Shown here: piece after piece, positions 21,350 to 32,080 of the stretch
Numbering within the stretch: position 1 is the stretch's first letter
Layout: each line of letters begins with the position of its first letter
Assembly: GCA_002077045.2 (NCBI GenBank)
Contig: KZ111174.1
Location: forward strand, 220,883 to 284,882
Source of the DNA: Rachicladosporium sp. CCFEE 5018
Taxonomy: Eukaryota; Ascomycota; Dothideomycetes; Cladosporiales; Cladosporiaceae
DNA: 64,000 nucleotides
Reading direction: 5' to 3'
Notes under the pieces: generated by a model
Told to the model about the DNA's origin: nothing
The model's database searches: none
Seen by the model: only the letters and a program-made list of their open reading frames with translations
Program-made: the position numbers and the translations under genes

Positions 21350-22371
21350 TCACTTGAGCGCAAGGACGATCTTCCCAATGGTCGACCCGGCCTGCAAGCC
21401 TTCCAGAGCTTCCTGTATATGATCGATGCCATAGACACGACCGATCACGTCGTCAAAGCGCAGACCAGTCATCTCAATAAACCGATTCATCCTCTCAAAC
21501 TCCCGACGCGACCCGACATTGATCCCCCTTGAAGTGACAGTCTTATCAATCATCAAGCTCACAAGCCCAGCCAGCGCAGCCATATCTTGCTTGCCCAGAT
21601 AGCCCACCTGACTGATCGTCCCTCCCTTCCTTACAACTTTGAGACTCTGCACCAAACTCTTCATCCCACCATTCTCAACCACCAGGTCCACGCCTCTGCC
21701 ATCCGTGAGCTTGAGCACCTTCTCCTCCCAAGCAGGCTCAGAGCGGTGATTGATCCCCTGCACCGGTCCCTCTGGACCCACCGCCTGAACGTCTGCAAGC
21801 TTGGAGTCGGATGAGGAAGTCATGATCACTTTCCACCCAGCGGCGATGGCGAGTTTCAGCGCCATCATACTCACGCCTCCCGTACCCTGAAGCAGCGCTG
21901 TGCGGCCTGCTGGGAGCTCGCCTTGAGCGTTGATTAGTGAGCTCCATGCTGTCAGTCCAGCGTTTGGGAGACATGCTGCTTCAGTCCAGTCTAGATGCCC
22001 TGGGATTCGGACGCATACTTGCTCGTCCATCACCACATGACTCGCCAACACGCCATCAACCTCGCCTCCAAGCCATCGTCGGGTTTGCTCGTCGCCTGTG
22101 ATGGCATCCTGATCCAAGATCGGCGAGACTCGGGCGCCGAGCTCGAAGCGCGTGGCGTGTGAGCCTAGCGCGATGAATGTGCTGGGTGCGTCTGAGCAGG
22201 GGATGCCGTTATTGAGGACTGGCCAGGGGTTCGTGCCGTTGAGGATATTGCTGTCGCGGTGGTTTAGGCTGACTGCGTGGACTTCGATTAGGATGGAGGT
22301 GGGTGGGAGGGGGTTTGGGAGGGACTCTGAGGAAGGGGATAGAGTTCGTGAGTTGGGGGTGCGGCGGTAAA
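21350..22371 (-). CDS. MDR-family zinc-type alcohol dehydrogenase/quinone oxidoreductase-like (5' exon unresolved)
   Basis: About 340 aa of a medium-chain reductase. The GroES-like N-terminal part has I-E-V-H-A-V-S-L-N-H-R-D and I-P-C-S-D-A. The Rossmann part follows, with Q-G-T-G-G-V-S-M-M-A-L-K-L-A as the NAD(P)H loop. The structural-zinc cysteines are absent, as in the quinone-oxidoreductase branch. The substrate is unknown. No ATG precedes the conserved start in this frame, so a 5' exon must exist. A consensus acceptor (GCACAG) sits just before T-Y-R-R-T at 22372. Two upstream ATG exons are possible, near 22665 with a GTGTGT donor (phase fits) or near 22580 with a GTATGT donor (phase does not fit); I could not decide. 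Confidence 0.8.
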
Positions 22372-23125
22372 CTGTGCGGGAGTTCAGGATGCTGGAGGCC
22401 ACAGACAATGCAGTAGGAAGGGTGGTGTGATGACAAGTAGGAAACAAGGAAGAAACAACAGATCTGATGCTTGGAAAGCGATTGAACTAATGGCGAACAT
22501 ACCTTAGCAGGCCGCTCGAGAAGCCCCGGGTGTCTGTGAGACGACGACCAGAAACGCAGGTCAGCCGCGCCCTTCGGCATGCTGACCACAAGATCTTGAT
22601 CGCGCGCACGAGATAAGGTTGTGCTGTGAATGGGATGGCGACACACCCTTGAGCCTAGGTCTCATAGTTCAGCGGTACTGATGCGCCCTTCGACAAGCTC
22701 ATGCTTGGAAGCCGCCGGTCGCAAGCCGCGTGGAGATCGCAGCATGCTCCACCTGAGGCTGTCGGTCCAAGATAATGTACATACCTTCGTACGACTCATC
22801 ATCTGCCGACCTGTCCCGTGAATGCATGGGATGTGGCGCATGGAGGAAGGCAGGTCAATGGAAGTCACTCGGATAGGCATATCTAGGCACGCCTGCGAAG
22901 TCGCTGTCACAATAGATTCTGGCCATCCCCTCGCCTTGGAACAGAAAGCCTCAGTAAATCGTAGCTGGCTGCACTGCGCCTGGTACACCACGAGCTCATG
23001 CAATGTAGGTGTGCCACAGGCATTGCGAACAGCTCAGTGACGTGGCGCTCCAAGTAGGCTACAAGAACTCTTGTGCAGCAGGTAGGCTTTGTCCTGTCAA
23101 ATCCCCGTAATGTCCTTGGCGGAAT
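22372..23125. other. Intergenic with unresolved 5' exon of the oxidoreductase
   Basis: It holds the missing first exon of the minus-strand oxidoreductase and the promoters of both divergent genes. No other gene recognised. Confidence 0.4.
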
Positions 23126-25259
23126 ATGGACAAAGACTGGGCCAGTACGCGTCTTTGCGAGCTTTGCGCAGCTCTCGACGTTAGGTCAATGCTTCGCGCG
23201 GTAGGGCCGGTCGGGCAAGAAGATGCGAATTGGGACAAGTTTCACAAAGCTTGGGTGCTATCTCGATCTGCAGCCATAGACGATATCGAACATTCGCGAC
23301 CGGTCCGAGACAGATATTTGCGTCGTGGGGACTCCGACTATTATGAGCATCGGTCGAACACACGCGCCTTGACAGCCAGCGCGGAAAGCTGCGATCTGTG
23401 TCGGGCCATCCTGGACGGAGAGGCACAGATGACCGCGCCTCAATTTGAAAAGGACCACCACGAATGGCCGATATATTTCACTGCACATAGAGCTCCGCTC
23501 AGCCTACAGTTGCCAATCATTTCCGTTACGCAGGAGGCACCGAAATTAGATCTGCACTTGGCCAGCTTCGTTGCGTGTCGCTCTGACGACGATCATGGAT
23601 ACGCAGACGACCATTTGCTTCGACACTGCTATCTGAGCACTTCGGAGCGCCTTGACCTCGCCAAATCTTGGTTGGACGAGTGTCAGGCCCAGCATGCAGA
23701 ATGCGTAGCGGAGAAGGGTACCAAGCTGGAACGCCCATCTCGGCTCCTGCATATCGGTCAGGATCTGGTCCGTGTCGTACACAATGCAGCGACGGACGCC
23801 CCATATGCTGCACTCTCATACTGCTGGGGACGCGTACCATTCTTGACGCTGCACAAAGACTCTGAGCCGTGGCTTTCGCACGGCTTCCACCCAAGTGAGC
23901 TACCAGAGACCTTCAGGGATGCCATCAAATGTGCGACAGCTCTTGGAATCACATATCTCTGGATTGACGCACTATGTATCCGGCAAGACGATGCAGCAGA
24001 CACCGCCTTAGAGATCTCGAAGATGGGCGACATATTCTACGGCTCGCAGATCACCATCGAGGCATCAACATCCTCCGCCGCGCATGAAGGATTTCTCGAG
24101 ACTAGTACAAGGCCAGGCCCTGGCGTGCTTGTCAGATGGCAACAATTGCCAGTGCCTCGTTACGTCCGACTTTCGCACCATGTTTCAGTCTGGGACGATA
24201 TCACCGATTCGGCGGTACATAAGAGAGCCTGGACACTGCAAGAGCGTAAGTCCGATCTCAAACAACCTCAAAATCGGTGATTGATCATGCATCTCAGGAA
24301 TGCTTGCCCCACGTACATTGAGCTTCGGACCGAAGCAGCTTTCTTTTGAATGCTGCTCTGGGATGATCGACGAGACGAATCGGAAGCTGTTTGGGAAGAA
24401 TGGACAGTCGAGCGGGAAGACCAAACAGCTAGTAGCAGAAATACGTCGGCGTGGACGTGGACACGAGCCTGATCATCTACTGACGTTCTGGCCGAATGCA
24501 GTTTGCGAATATGCCCTGAGAGAGTTGACGCACGCTAGCGATCGCTTGCCTGCCATGGGAGGTCTTGCGAACAAAATTCACAACGCTATAGGAGGTAGAT
24601 ACGTGGCCGGAATATGGCATTCTCCCAGATCTCATTTTAGCAATCTGGTAGTCGGGCTATGCTGGCTGTCCTACAGTGCCTCGAGTTTGAGTGAGATAGA
24701 GGTTAGCTCCATGCCGGAGAAGTCTGAAGCGCCCCATCCTGATCGCTGCGCGCCATCCTGGAGTTGGGCTTCCACAAGCGGAAACATAGCCCATATCTAC
24801 TCCCCAAATTCCACCATCCTCGCTGATATACAAGCGGTGGAAGTCATTCCAGCCAGTGGAGACATCTTCGGCCGCCTTACTCACGCGCATATAGACATGA
24901 GTGCGCCCTCATTGTCGATTCCCGATCCCCGGCTGCTACCGGAACGGGATCACTCTGCATTCATCTTGTTGCGAGATCTTCGCGAGTCGCATCTGAGCTG
25001 CGAATATTTCCAGCATCACGTGCCTCACGAGTGTCAGGAGTTTGCGCTTGTAAAGCTTGTCTTCGAGGACGGCTACCCTGGAGGTGTGATATGTTTGGTC
25101 ATTAAGAGTTGCGGCGATGGGACGTGGAGGCGATTGTTCTGCTACGAATTCAAAGTAGCTAAGGAAACTGGGGATCAACCTCCTTTCACGAGGTATGGCA
25201 TGACGGCTGAGGCCATGGAGCGCACTCAGTGGCAGACGCGGAGCTTCCGCCTCATTTGA
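23126..25259 (+). CDS. HET-domain protein
   Basis: Exons 23126-24245 and 24298-25259; the 52-nt intron has GTAAGT..CTCAG ends and preserves W-T-L-Q-E-R. The product is 693 aa. The heterokaryon-incompatibility domain (roughly residues 220-380) has Y-A-A-L-S-Y-C-W-G, L-G-I-T-Y-L-W-I-D-A-L-C-I-R-Q-D and A-W-T-L-Q-E. The later P-A-M-G-G-L-A and C-A-P-S-W-S-W-A-S motifs are the usual C-terminal HET-protein signature. A Cys-x2-Cys pair near residue 12 and C-D-L-C near 91 are also typical of this group. HET proteins can trigger cell death upon non-self contact in filamentous fungi; the partner of this one is unknown. All motifs are intact. Confidence 0.92.
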
Positions 25260-26192
25260 GACCAACGACGACCATGATGACCGAAGTCAGCGACTGACCT
25301 GACCTTACGCATAGACGTGTCAGTCTCGCTCAGGATGTGACTCGTACGAAATACAGATCGGCTTCGTAGAGTTTGCCCTCGATTGGGCTTGCGAGATTCC
25401 CAGTGGAGTGTGTGCTCCTGTGAGGATAGTTTTATTGGGACCGACGAGTCGATACGCTATTTTGAACGTAGGATAGAAAGTGAATGGCTGTCTGGGAAGC
25501 GTGAGCTCGTCTATAATTTGACATCTTGCCGTTCAGTACGCACCCTAGTCTGTATGTTGTCAGGGTGGAGGGGAGGCGAGGCCTGTCGCACTCATCGGAG
25601 GAAGCTGCCTTAGTCTGACACCCCGTCAATAACACCATTTCCGCCCTCTTTCTTCCCAATCATTTTAACGAGAACATCGAAGCCATCGCAAAAGTCCATT
25701 TCGAATGTGTGCTGTGCTTTTGCAAAGGCGCAAACCTCGTTCGTTAAATTCATCGCAGACTACGGATGTAGACTCTTTCAACAGGTGTCCCTACCATTCT
25801 GCAAGGACTGACTGGTCGAGCAAAACAAGAACTTAGCTTCTGTCGAACGAATGCGAGTCGCACAGGGGACATTGATGTGGAGTAAGCTCTTATCTTGGAG
25901 GACTAGTCACGGTCTCAATGAGAGCAAGGAGCCCTGAGTAAGATACTGGGCGGAAAATGAAAGTCGAGCACGTCTCAGGAGCAGTGATTCATGCCCCAGA
26001 TGCCCGCTCGACTATCATGTACAGGAATCAAACGTCCCTTCCGATTTGATCTGCAGCCCAAACGCCCATGCTTATCCAGCGCCGACGCTAAAGCCAACGC
26101 ACAATCCCAATTTGCCCTTCGCAACTCCCCATGCGAACCCTTGGCATCGCCACCAACCCACCCATCCTTGCCAGTCTGCCCTGCCTCAGAGC
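25260..26192. other. Intergenic, convergent
   Basis: About 930 bp between the HET gene and the TAF12 3' end. Only short frames; no RNA or repeat recognised. Confidence 0.5.
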
Positions 26193-28073
26193 TCAATCCC
26201 CCTTCCCGCCCCCCATAACCTTAGCCGCCTGCACAGCCTGCACCTTCCCCACCCACCCACTAGCAGGCTGAAACTTCCTCACGCTCCTCACCTCATCCAA
26301 ACTATACCCCGGAATCCGAATCCCATAATTCCGCTCAAGCACCATCTGCACATCTCTCAACTCCAGCGTCTGTCCTTGTCTCAGCTTCGCCAGTCGACAA
26401 CTACTCTGGATCAAATTGTCGACGAAGTTGTCGCACATTGAAAGTACAGATTCCTGGACGTCCGGCGAGAGGCCATCAGCGGGGTCGGAGGAATGGGTTA
26501 TCTGCCGCACCAGCTCGTCAAGTTTGCGTTTCGAGAGCACGTGGTCGCCTTCGCCTTCGAGGGTGAAGGGGGGTGGTTTTTGGATTCCAGGTGCGTGGAG
26601 GAGGCCGGACTGGTTTAGCATTGTTGGGCGCGAAGCTGGGCCTGCGACGGGCTGCTGCGTGTTCGGACTGAGCGAGAGAGTTTTGGGGATGGGGAATTTG
26701 GTGTTCGCGCTGTTGAATTGCTGGTTTGTGGTTTGTGGGAAGCCACTTGAGGTGGGCGTGTGTTGGGTAGCCGATTGTGGGAATTGCAAAGTCGAGGCGG
26801 ACATGGTGCCGTGGGGGGTTTGCATTGGTTGGGAGGCTTGCGGGGGTTGCGGGTTGGAGGTCGATTGTTGTTGAGCTTGGCTGTAGGAATTGGCACGATT
26901 TAGGGCATCGCTCTGTGTGAGTGGTCGGGGAGGACCTGAGGGCTGGGCGGACATTGCGCTTTGTGGGACGGCGGATTGGGGGGTTTGGTATTGCTGGTTG
27001 CCGTATTGCGCTGCTTGTTGGGTGTTGATTTGTTGACGCTGTTGCTGTTGCTGGATGCCTTGATGCGCCATATTCTGCTGTGGATAATTCTGTTGTGGCA
27101 TCTGAGGTTGAGTGCCGGTCTGCGGGGTTTGTTGATGCATTGTCTGTTGTGGAGTCTGCTGTTGCGGCAGGTGCTGTGGGACTTGTTGTTGTGGCATCTG
27201 ACCCGGCTGCTGCTGCGTGAATTGATTCTGCGGTTGCGGTGGTGATGCGGACATCCGCTGCTCCATCTTGACATCACCTTGACCGCCGTTCTGCGTCACT
27301 GGCCTTTGAGCTTGACCACCAATCTGTGCCTGTGCTTGACCACCCTGCGCACGGTTCTGCTTATTAGTGTACGCAACCTTGTTCTCATTGTTCTTTCGCT
27401 CCAGGGCTTGCGCTGCCGCCGCTGCTGCTTGTTGCGCTTGTTGTGCCGCCATGCCTCGTGTCTTCCACTCCTCCAACGACTCTCTGCCATTGTCGCGCGC
27501 GTCTTTCATCAGAGCTTGCACCGCCCGGATCTCGACCTCAGCGCGCGCCCTCTTTAGCAGATGCTGCCCGTACATGTTTTGAAACTTGAGCTTGTACGCG
27601 TCGAACTCCTCCTTGCTGCTGATCGTCGGCTCAGGAAAGACATTCAGTGCTGTGACCTGCGCCTTGACCCTCGTCTGCAATTGCACGAGCTCGGCCTGTG
27701 AATTCTGCTGTGATTGAGCTGGTGCCTGCTGCTGTGCTTGTTGCTGCTGCATCTGCTGTGCCATATGCGCTCCAGTTCCCTGCGGAGCCATCTGCCCCTG
27801 CTGCGGCATCTGCCCGTTCATCTGTGGCGGTCGCGGCTGCTGCCCATTACTGCTCGATCCCGGGCGATTCCCACTCGACATCCTCTGCATGAGTTTCGAG
27901 CTCGCCTGCTGTATGCGACTTCGCGCCTCATTCTTGGCTGGACTGCCCTCGGGACTCCCTTCATACTGCTGCCATAGTCCCGTCAAACCGGACTTGAAGT
28001 GCTTCCTAGTGTCATCATCGAGATATGGTAGAGTGTCGATTTGGTTCGGGCGGATCATCTGCTGTTGCGCCAT
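26193..28073 (-). CDS. TAF12: TFIID/SAGA subunit TAF12
   Basis: Intronless, 626 aa. The histone-fold domain at about residues 511-590 starts V-L-S-K-R-K-L-D-E-L-V-R-Q-I and continues V-D-N-L-I-Q-S-S-C-R-L-A-K to L-E-L-R-D-V-Q-M-V-L-E-R-N-Y-G-I-R-I-P-G. That is the TAF12 (H2B-like) fold that pairs with TAF4 in TFIID and Ada1 in SAGA. The preceding ~480 residues are largely Gln/Pro/Met-rich low complexity, normal for fungal TAF12. A short conserved N-terminal block (L-P-Y-L-D-D-D-T-R-K) and a helical block at about residues 130-240 are also present. Confidence 0.95.
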   Translation of the reverse strand: MAQQQMIRPNQIDTLPYLDDDTRKHFKSGLTGLWQQYEGSPEGSPAKNEARSRIQQASSKLMQRMSSGNRPGSSSNGQQPRPPQMNGQMPQQGQMAPQGTGAHMAQQMQQQQAQQQAPAQSQQNSQAELVQLQTRVKAQVTALNVFPEPTISSKEEFDAYKLKFQNMYGQHLLKRARAEVEIRAVQALMKDARDNGRESLEEWKTRGMAAQQAQQAAAAAAQALERKNNENKVAYTNKQNRAQGGQAQAQIGGQAQRPVTQNGGQGDVKMEQRMSASPPQPQNQFTQQQPGQMPQQQVPQHLPQQQTPQQTMHQQTPQTGTQPQMPQQNYPQQNMAHQGIQQQQQRQQINTQQAAQYGNQQYQTPQSAVPQSAMSAQPSGPPRPLTQSDALNRANSYSQAQQQSTSNPQPPQASQPMQTPHGTMSASTLQFPQSATQHTPTSSGFPQTTNQQFNSANTKFPIPKTLSLSPNTQQPVAGPASRPTMLNQSGLLHAPGIQKPPPFTLEGEGDHVLSKRKLDELVRQITHSSDPADGLSPDVQESVLSMCDNFVDNLIQSSCRLAKLRQGQTLELRDVQMVLERNYGIRIPGYSLDEVRSVRKFQPASGWVGKVQAVQAAKVMGGGKGD

Positions 28074-29602
28074 GCTTGCGGATACTCCGGCTCGCGTTGC
28101 GGCGATGACGAAAGGGCGATCACTCGGGGCGTTTAATCGTCACCGGGTGTAAGTGGTGATGTTTGGCCAAGCGCTAGCCAGCAGCGTGATATCTATCAAA
28201 GTGGATCGTCGTACACTGGCTCTCGTGTGTTTGGGTGCGCTGTATTGCAACGATGCCGACTTCACTTCCACGCGATTGGTGTCGCTGTCTCCGCGTCCGT
28301 TGGCAGTAATGGATGTAGTGGTACGGACGTTGGGTCTCCCGTGATAGTGGTGTCAATTGGCAAGGCGTAAGTACTATGGTCGGCGACTTGAAGGAGTCGA
28401 AGGAGGCCAGTGAGCGAGTGAGGTGGTTCACGGCAGCGGCCCTACCAATAATTGAGCTGTTCATGCACAATGCTCGGCTCGATCCGAATGAGGCAATCCG
28501 ATGTGTGATCACGTGCTGAGCCTTCGGAGTGAAGTGAACATCATCGTTCGACATATCAGTCATTCTCCTCCTCATCGCGCAGTCGATGCGTAGTCGGAGA
28601 TGCAGATGCAAGAGACCGCAACATACTACTGCACTCACGCCTAGTGGCTACCTCCATCGCCCGAGCAAGCCTCAATCTCATGAACGCGTTACAGCTCTTC
28701 GTTGGACATACCGCTCGCTGGCAGATCAAGAACCGTGCTTCTCCGAGAGCATGCAATCACATCTCCCAACACATCAATCTCGTACACATACTGGCAAGCC
28801 AGGGTGGCGTGTATCGAAGGCACGACCGCCTTCCAGCTGATTGACCTGCATCGGCATCGCCAGCACGAATGTCGACGTTGGTCATACCGTTGAAAGATGC
28901 TCAAGACTTGCTACCAACCTTCAGCAGGCATGTTAGCGCCCGAGTAACTGTTGGAAAGGGCTCCTGAGTGCTGCGGGGACTCCGAAGATGCCATTCATGC
29001 CACAGAGCCATGCACCAACAAGTCTGAGAGTGAAGCTGGGGTCATTGTGGCCGCCACTTCGTCCACGGCGCTACTTTCGCGAGTGCGTTTGCTCAGCATT
29101 GATTGCTAGCAGAGCATGTGGTTCGGCAGAAGTTGAACATGACAAAGTCATCCTCCGCCAAGGTGTGCCAAGCTGCGTCAAAACATTATCTCCGTAGGAT
29201 GTACTAAGGTACGAGATGCGCTAGTAGTCAGCCGCTATGCAGAGCAACGACTGGAGGCGGTACCTCGACGCATCCTTCACTCCAAGCACTGTTGATTGTC
29301 TCTGTAGCCTGAGCTAGGGAACGACACCAACACGAACCTGTGGTCAGACGTGGTCGGAGAGCCAATGTTGTCTATCAATAGTCATAGTCTCGACGTGCGG
29401 TGTATGTGTACGCTCGGCAAGACAAACACCTACCGTCTTATTAGTAGTATATATGCGCATTCAGTCGCACCCCTCCACCAAGAATAAATATCAACATCTC
29501 TGTCCGGCATTTCCCGCTGCATACCACGCTCAGATCGACATACTCACAACTCTCGCAACCCACAACTAGCACATCTCCGCCGCACAACTCTAAGCCACCA
29601 CC
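28074..29602. other. Long intergenic region
   Basis: 1.5 kb between divergent TAF12 and the secreted-protein gene. The longest frame (minus, ~154 codons at 28174-28638) has no recognisable domain or coding character. Apart from the TATA element near its right end, I see nothing that can be named. Confidence 0.5.
29448..29454 (+). promoter_or_regulatory. TATA element of the secreted-protein gene
   Basis: TATATAT lies about 150 nt upstream of the ATG at 29603, followed by A-rich and then C-rich leader sequence. Spacing fits a TATA-driven, inducible-type fungal promoter. Inferred from position only. Confidence 0.45.
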
Positions 29603-30555
29603 ATGCTCTCGCTCAACATCGCAAGCCTCGCCGCTACTCTCACTGTTCTCCGTCTCACAAGCGCCGCCTGTGTCCTAATCAACAAGCTCGAAGACGTCGA
29701 AGACCTCAAGGCCCAAGGCGTCCCGGACTCGCTTTGCACGCCCGGCAGCGAAGGCCAATACCAATTCGGCCTCGTAGTCAGCCAAATCTCCGTCCCCACG
29801 TTCGACTCCGGAAACGCCCTCGCAGGCATCTCCGGCTCAACCGGGTTCGTAATCTTCGACCCTACCTGCGTCCCCGTCGCCGCTTACGGCACCGACGACT
29901 CGGGTAATGACTGCGGCGTGCCTTACGAAATGGATTACTTTCCCGGCAAGCCGTTGGTGGTAGGTGGCATCGACTGGGACGTCGCAGCGCCGTGGTTTGC
30001 GTTTGATTTCGACGGCAAGCACTACAACGCGCATGGCAAAGAGTGCGGAGGATGCAGTACGTATTACACTGATGGCGGGCTACGGCCTGTATCGCAGTGT
30101 AAATGCGGCTTCGACGTCGGGACCTGCACCCTCGCCAATGTCCAAGATGCGCCGATGGAGTACGCCGAGACGAAAGACGCGCTGTGCACACCGCAAGCAA
30201 GCGGGAATTACCAGCTTTCTTTGGACACGCGTTTCTCGACCCTCGGACTCTACGACTCCGAGTGCCATAGCGTTGCTACGTATCGCGTTGGGAAGGACGA
30301 GTTGGCTGATGGATGCGCGTTGCCGCTCAGGACCGATTATTTCGGCGGGGAGAAAGTTATTACGGTGCGGAAGTTGGCGACGGACGTTTTTGTGCCGGGG
30401 TGGGATAAGGACGAAGCGGCTTTTACTTTCGAGTTTGGCTCGAGGAGTTATGGGAGTAGGGATGATTGGTGTTTGGGCTGTAAGGGCCAGGGGAGCGATG
30501 AAGAATTGAATCAGGGGTGTAAGTGTGGGTTTCATGTTGGGTACGGAGGATGTGG
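29603..30555 (+). CDS. Secreted two-repeat cysteine-rich protein (3' cut by gap)
   Basis: 317 codons are visible before the assembly gap. Residues 1-21 form a signal peptide, with cleavage likely near T-S-A-A-C. The mature part is two diverged copies of one ~140-residue module. Paired landmarks are L-C-T-P (residues ~45 and ~195), C-x-P/S-V-A-x-Y, G-V-P/A-L-P followed by D-Y-F, and the closing C-K-C-G-F-D/H-V-G. Cysteines are spaced alike in both copies, implying the same disulfide fold twice. No transmembrane helix or GPI signal is seen, but the end is missing. I know no family name. Size, secretion and cysteines are effector-like, which is inference only. The short frame after the gap cannot be joined safely. 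Confidence 0.78.
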
Positions 30556-30752
30556 NNNNNNNNNNNNNNNNNNNNNNNNNNNNNNNNNNNNNNNNNNNNN
30601 NNNNNNNNNNNNNNNNNNNNNNNNNNNNNNNNNNNNNNNNNNNNNNNNNNNNNNNNNNNNNNNNNNNNNNNNNNNNNNNNNNNNNNNNNNNNNNNNNNNN
30701 NNNNNNNNNNNNNNNNNNNNNNNNNNNNNNNNNNNNNNNNNNNNNNNNNNNN
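30556..30752. other. Assembly gap (197 N)
   Basis: Run of 197 N. It removes the 3' end of the secreted-protein gene. The non-round size suggests an estimated rather than default gap length. Confidence 0.99.
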
Positions 30753-30994
30753 GCAGGTTGGTGTGAGATCTGGCTAGCAATGCTGGTCAAGTCTGTGGGT
30801 AAGAACCGGTTGCTCACTCGTGCTAGCTGAGTGTTGCTGGCGAGAGTTGCTCTGGACTCATCTTCGACGCATGCGCGATAGGTATATTTACGTCCACGCA
30901 AAGCGATAACAGCCCTCATCACTTCAACCCATCAGCTCTGAGACCTTCAATTCCATCAACTCATTGTCTTCCCACACGCACAATCGTCAACGCC

Positions 30995-31429
30995 CTAGCT
31001 AATCTTCGTACCCACCGTATGATACTGGTCAGCGTCCTTCACGTTACCCGTCGATCCCTTCAAATAGCAGGTCCCATCCGCCATGGGCGCTCCGATGTGA
31101 GATACACGGATACATTTGCCGGAGTAATGACCGCACAACGCCATGCAATCCACAAAGTTTGTCGGTGTGTTTGTATTAGCGGGCGACTCAGCCAGGTAGC
31201 CACCCACCTCGGTGTCCACGCTGCACTTGATCAGGTATCTGCCGCCGGCTGGGCCGGTGTAGACGGTGAGATTGTCTTGCGGGCATTGCGATTGGGCGGC
31301 GATCCATGCACCGGCGCGTTTCTCGAGGGCTTCGGCGAGATATTCGGTTGGGCCGTCGGTGGGCACGCTGATGACCGTGGACGTTAGGGCTAAGACTGCC
31401 AGGGCCAGGATGTTTGTGACAGCAGGCAT
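30995..31429 (-). CDS. Small secreted protein, PAN/apple-like, with Kex2 site
   Basis: Intronless, 144 aa. The signal peptide is residues 1-21 (hydrophobic L-A-L-A-V-L-A-L core). A short pro-region follows, ending at K-R (about residues 37-38), a Kex2-type cleavage site. The mature ~106 residues contain six cysteines, with Y-L-I-K-C-S-V-D, F-V-D-C-M-A-L-C-G, K-C-I-R-V-S-H and G-T-C-Y-L-K-G. The D-C-x3-C spacing and the final C-Y-L-K resemble a minimal PAN/apple fold, used for carbohydrate or protein binding in many secreted fungal proteins. It is convergent with the secreted repeat protein across the gap. Function is unknown; an apoplastic or cell-wall role is inferred. Confidence 0.82.
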   Translation of the reverse strand: MPAVTNILALAVLALTSTVISVPTDGPTEYLAEALEKRAGAWIAAQSQCPQDNLTVYTGPAGGRYLIKCSVDTEVGGYLAESPANTNTPTNFVDCMALCGHYSGKCIRVSHIGAPMADGTCYLKGSTGNVKDADQYHTVGTKIS

Positions 31430-32080
31430 GTTCGACGATCTGCAGTAGTTATCATTCGTCTCGAAATGGACATGAAGAAGTATACCCGGTGTTCTGGTGT
31501 GAAATCTCTGAAGCAGTCAAAGGCGGAAGAAACGAAAAGCGATATTGAAGAAATGAAGCAGACCTTTCGAACGGCGAGTAGTACTCTCATATATCATCTG
31601 CATTGCAACTCACATAGAGGGGTAAGTCAAGCGTCTCTCAGCCTTGCATGTACAACGCATGAAGTCCTTCGACTAGCGCAGCCTGATACCGCCCATGCGG
31701 CACGTGTTCGAACCGACTTTTGGCGGGAGAAGTGGCATAGAATATGAATGAAAGGCCTCTGGAGTTGTCCAGTGCGCTGGATCAGACCAACGTCTTCGTG
31801 AACAGGGAATTACGAAGCGAGCAGTTGAAAGTCTCCCGTTCCACGCAGTGAGCTGCAGTGTGATGGATCATGTACGCCTGGTGGATGGTGGATACATGCA
31901 AGCGGGCGTAGGCTAGACCGACTTAGCAGTGCCCACGAGGCCCGTACTAAGGCTGATTTAACTGACGGCGAGTCCGATGACCATGCACGGCTCCAGAAGT
32001 AGCGCGCTCCACCAGTCGGGCCCAGATCAGCAGCATTGATCATGCGCCATAGTAAAGGTCCCGCTGCGTGCACCTCATGC
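31430..32080. other. Intergenic
   Basis: About 650 bp upstream of the secreted PAN-like gene and downstream of the zinc-finger gene. No gene, RNA or repeat recognised. Confidence 0.5.

Noticed and set aside
22658..22740. tRNA-like A box (tagttcagcggt) on the plus strand
   Set aside because: No matching B box of the GGTTCRANNCC type and no acceptor stem could be drawn.
28174..28638. 154-codon minus-strand frame upstream of TAF12
   Set aside because: No domain, no coding-like composition, no supporting splice pattern.
30080..30922. Minus-strand frame running through the 197-N gap
   Set aside because: Relies on N translation and overlaps the secreted-protein gene.
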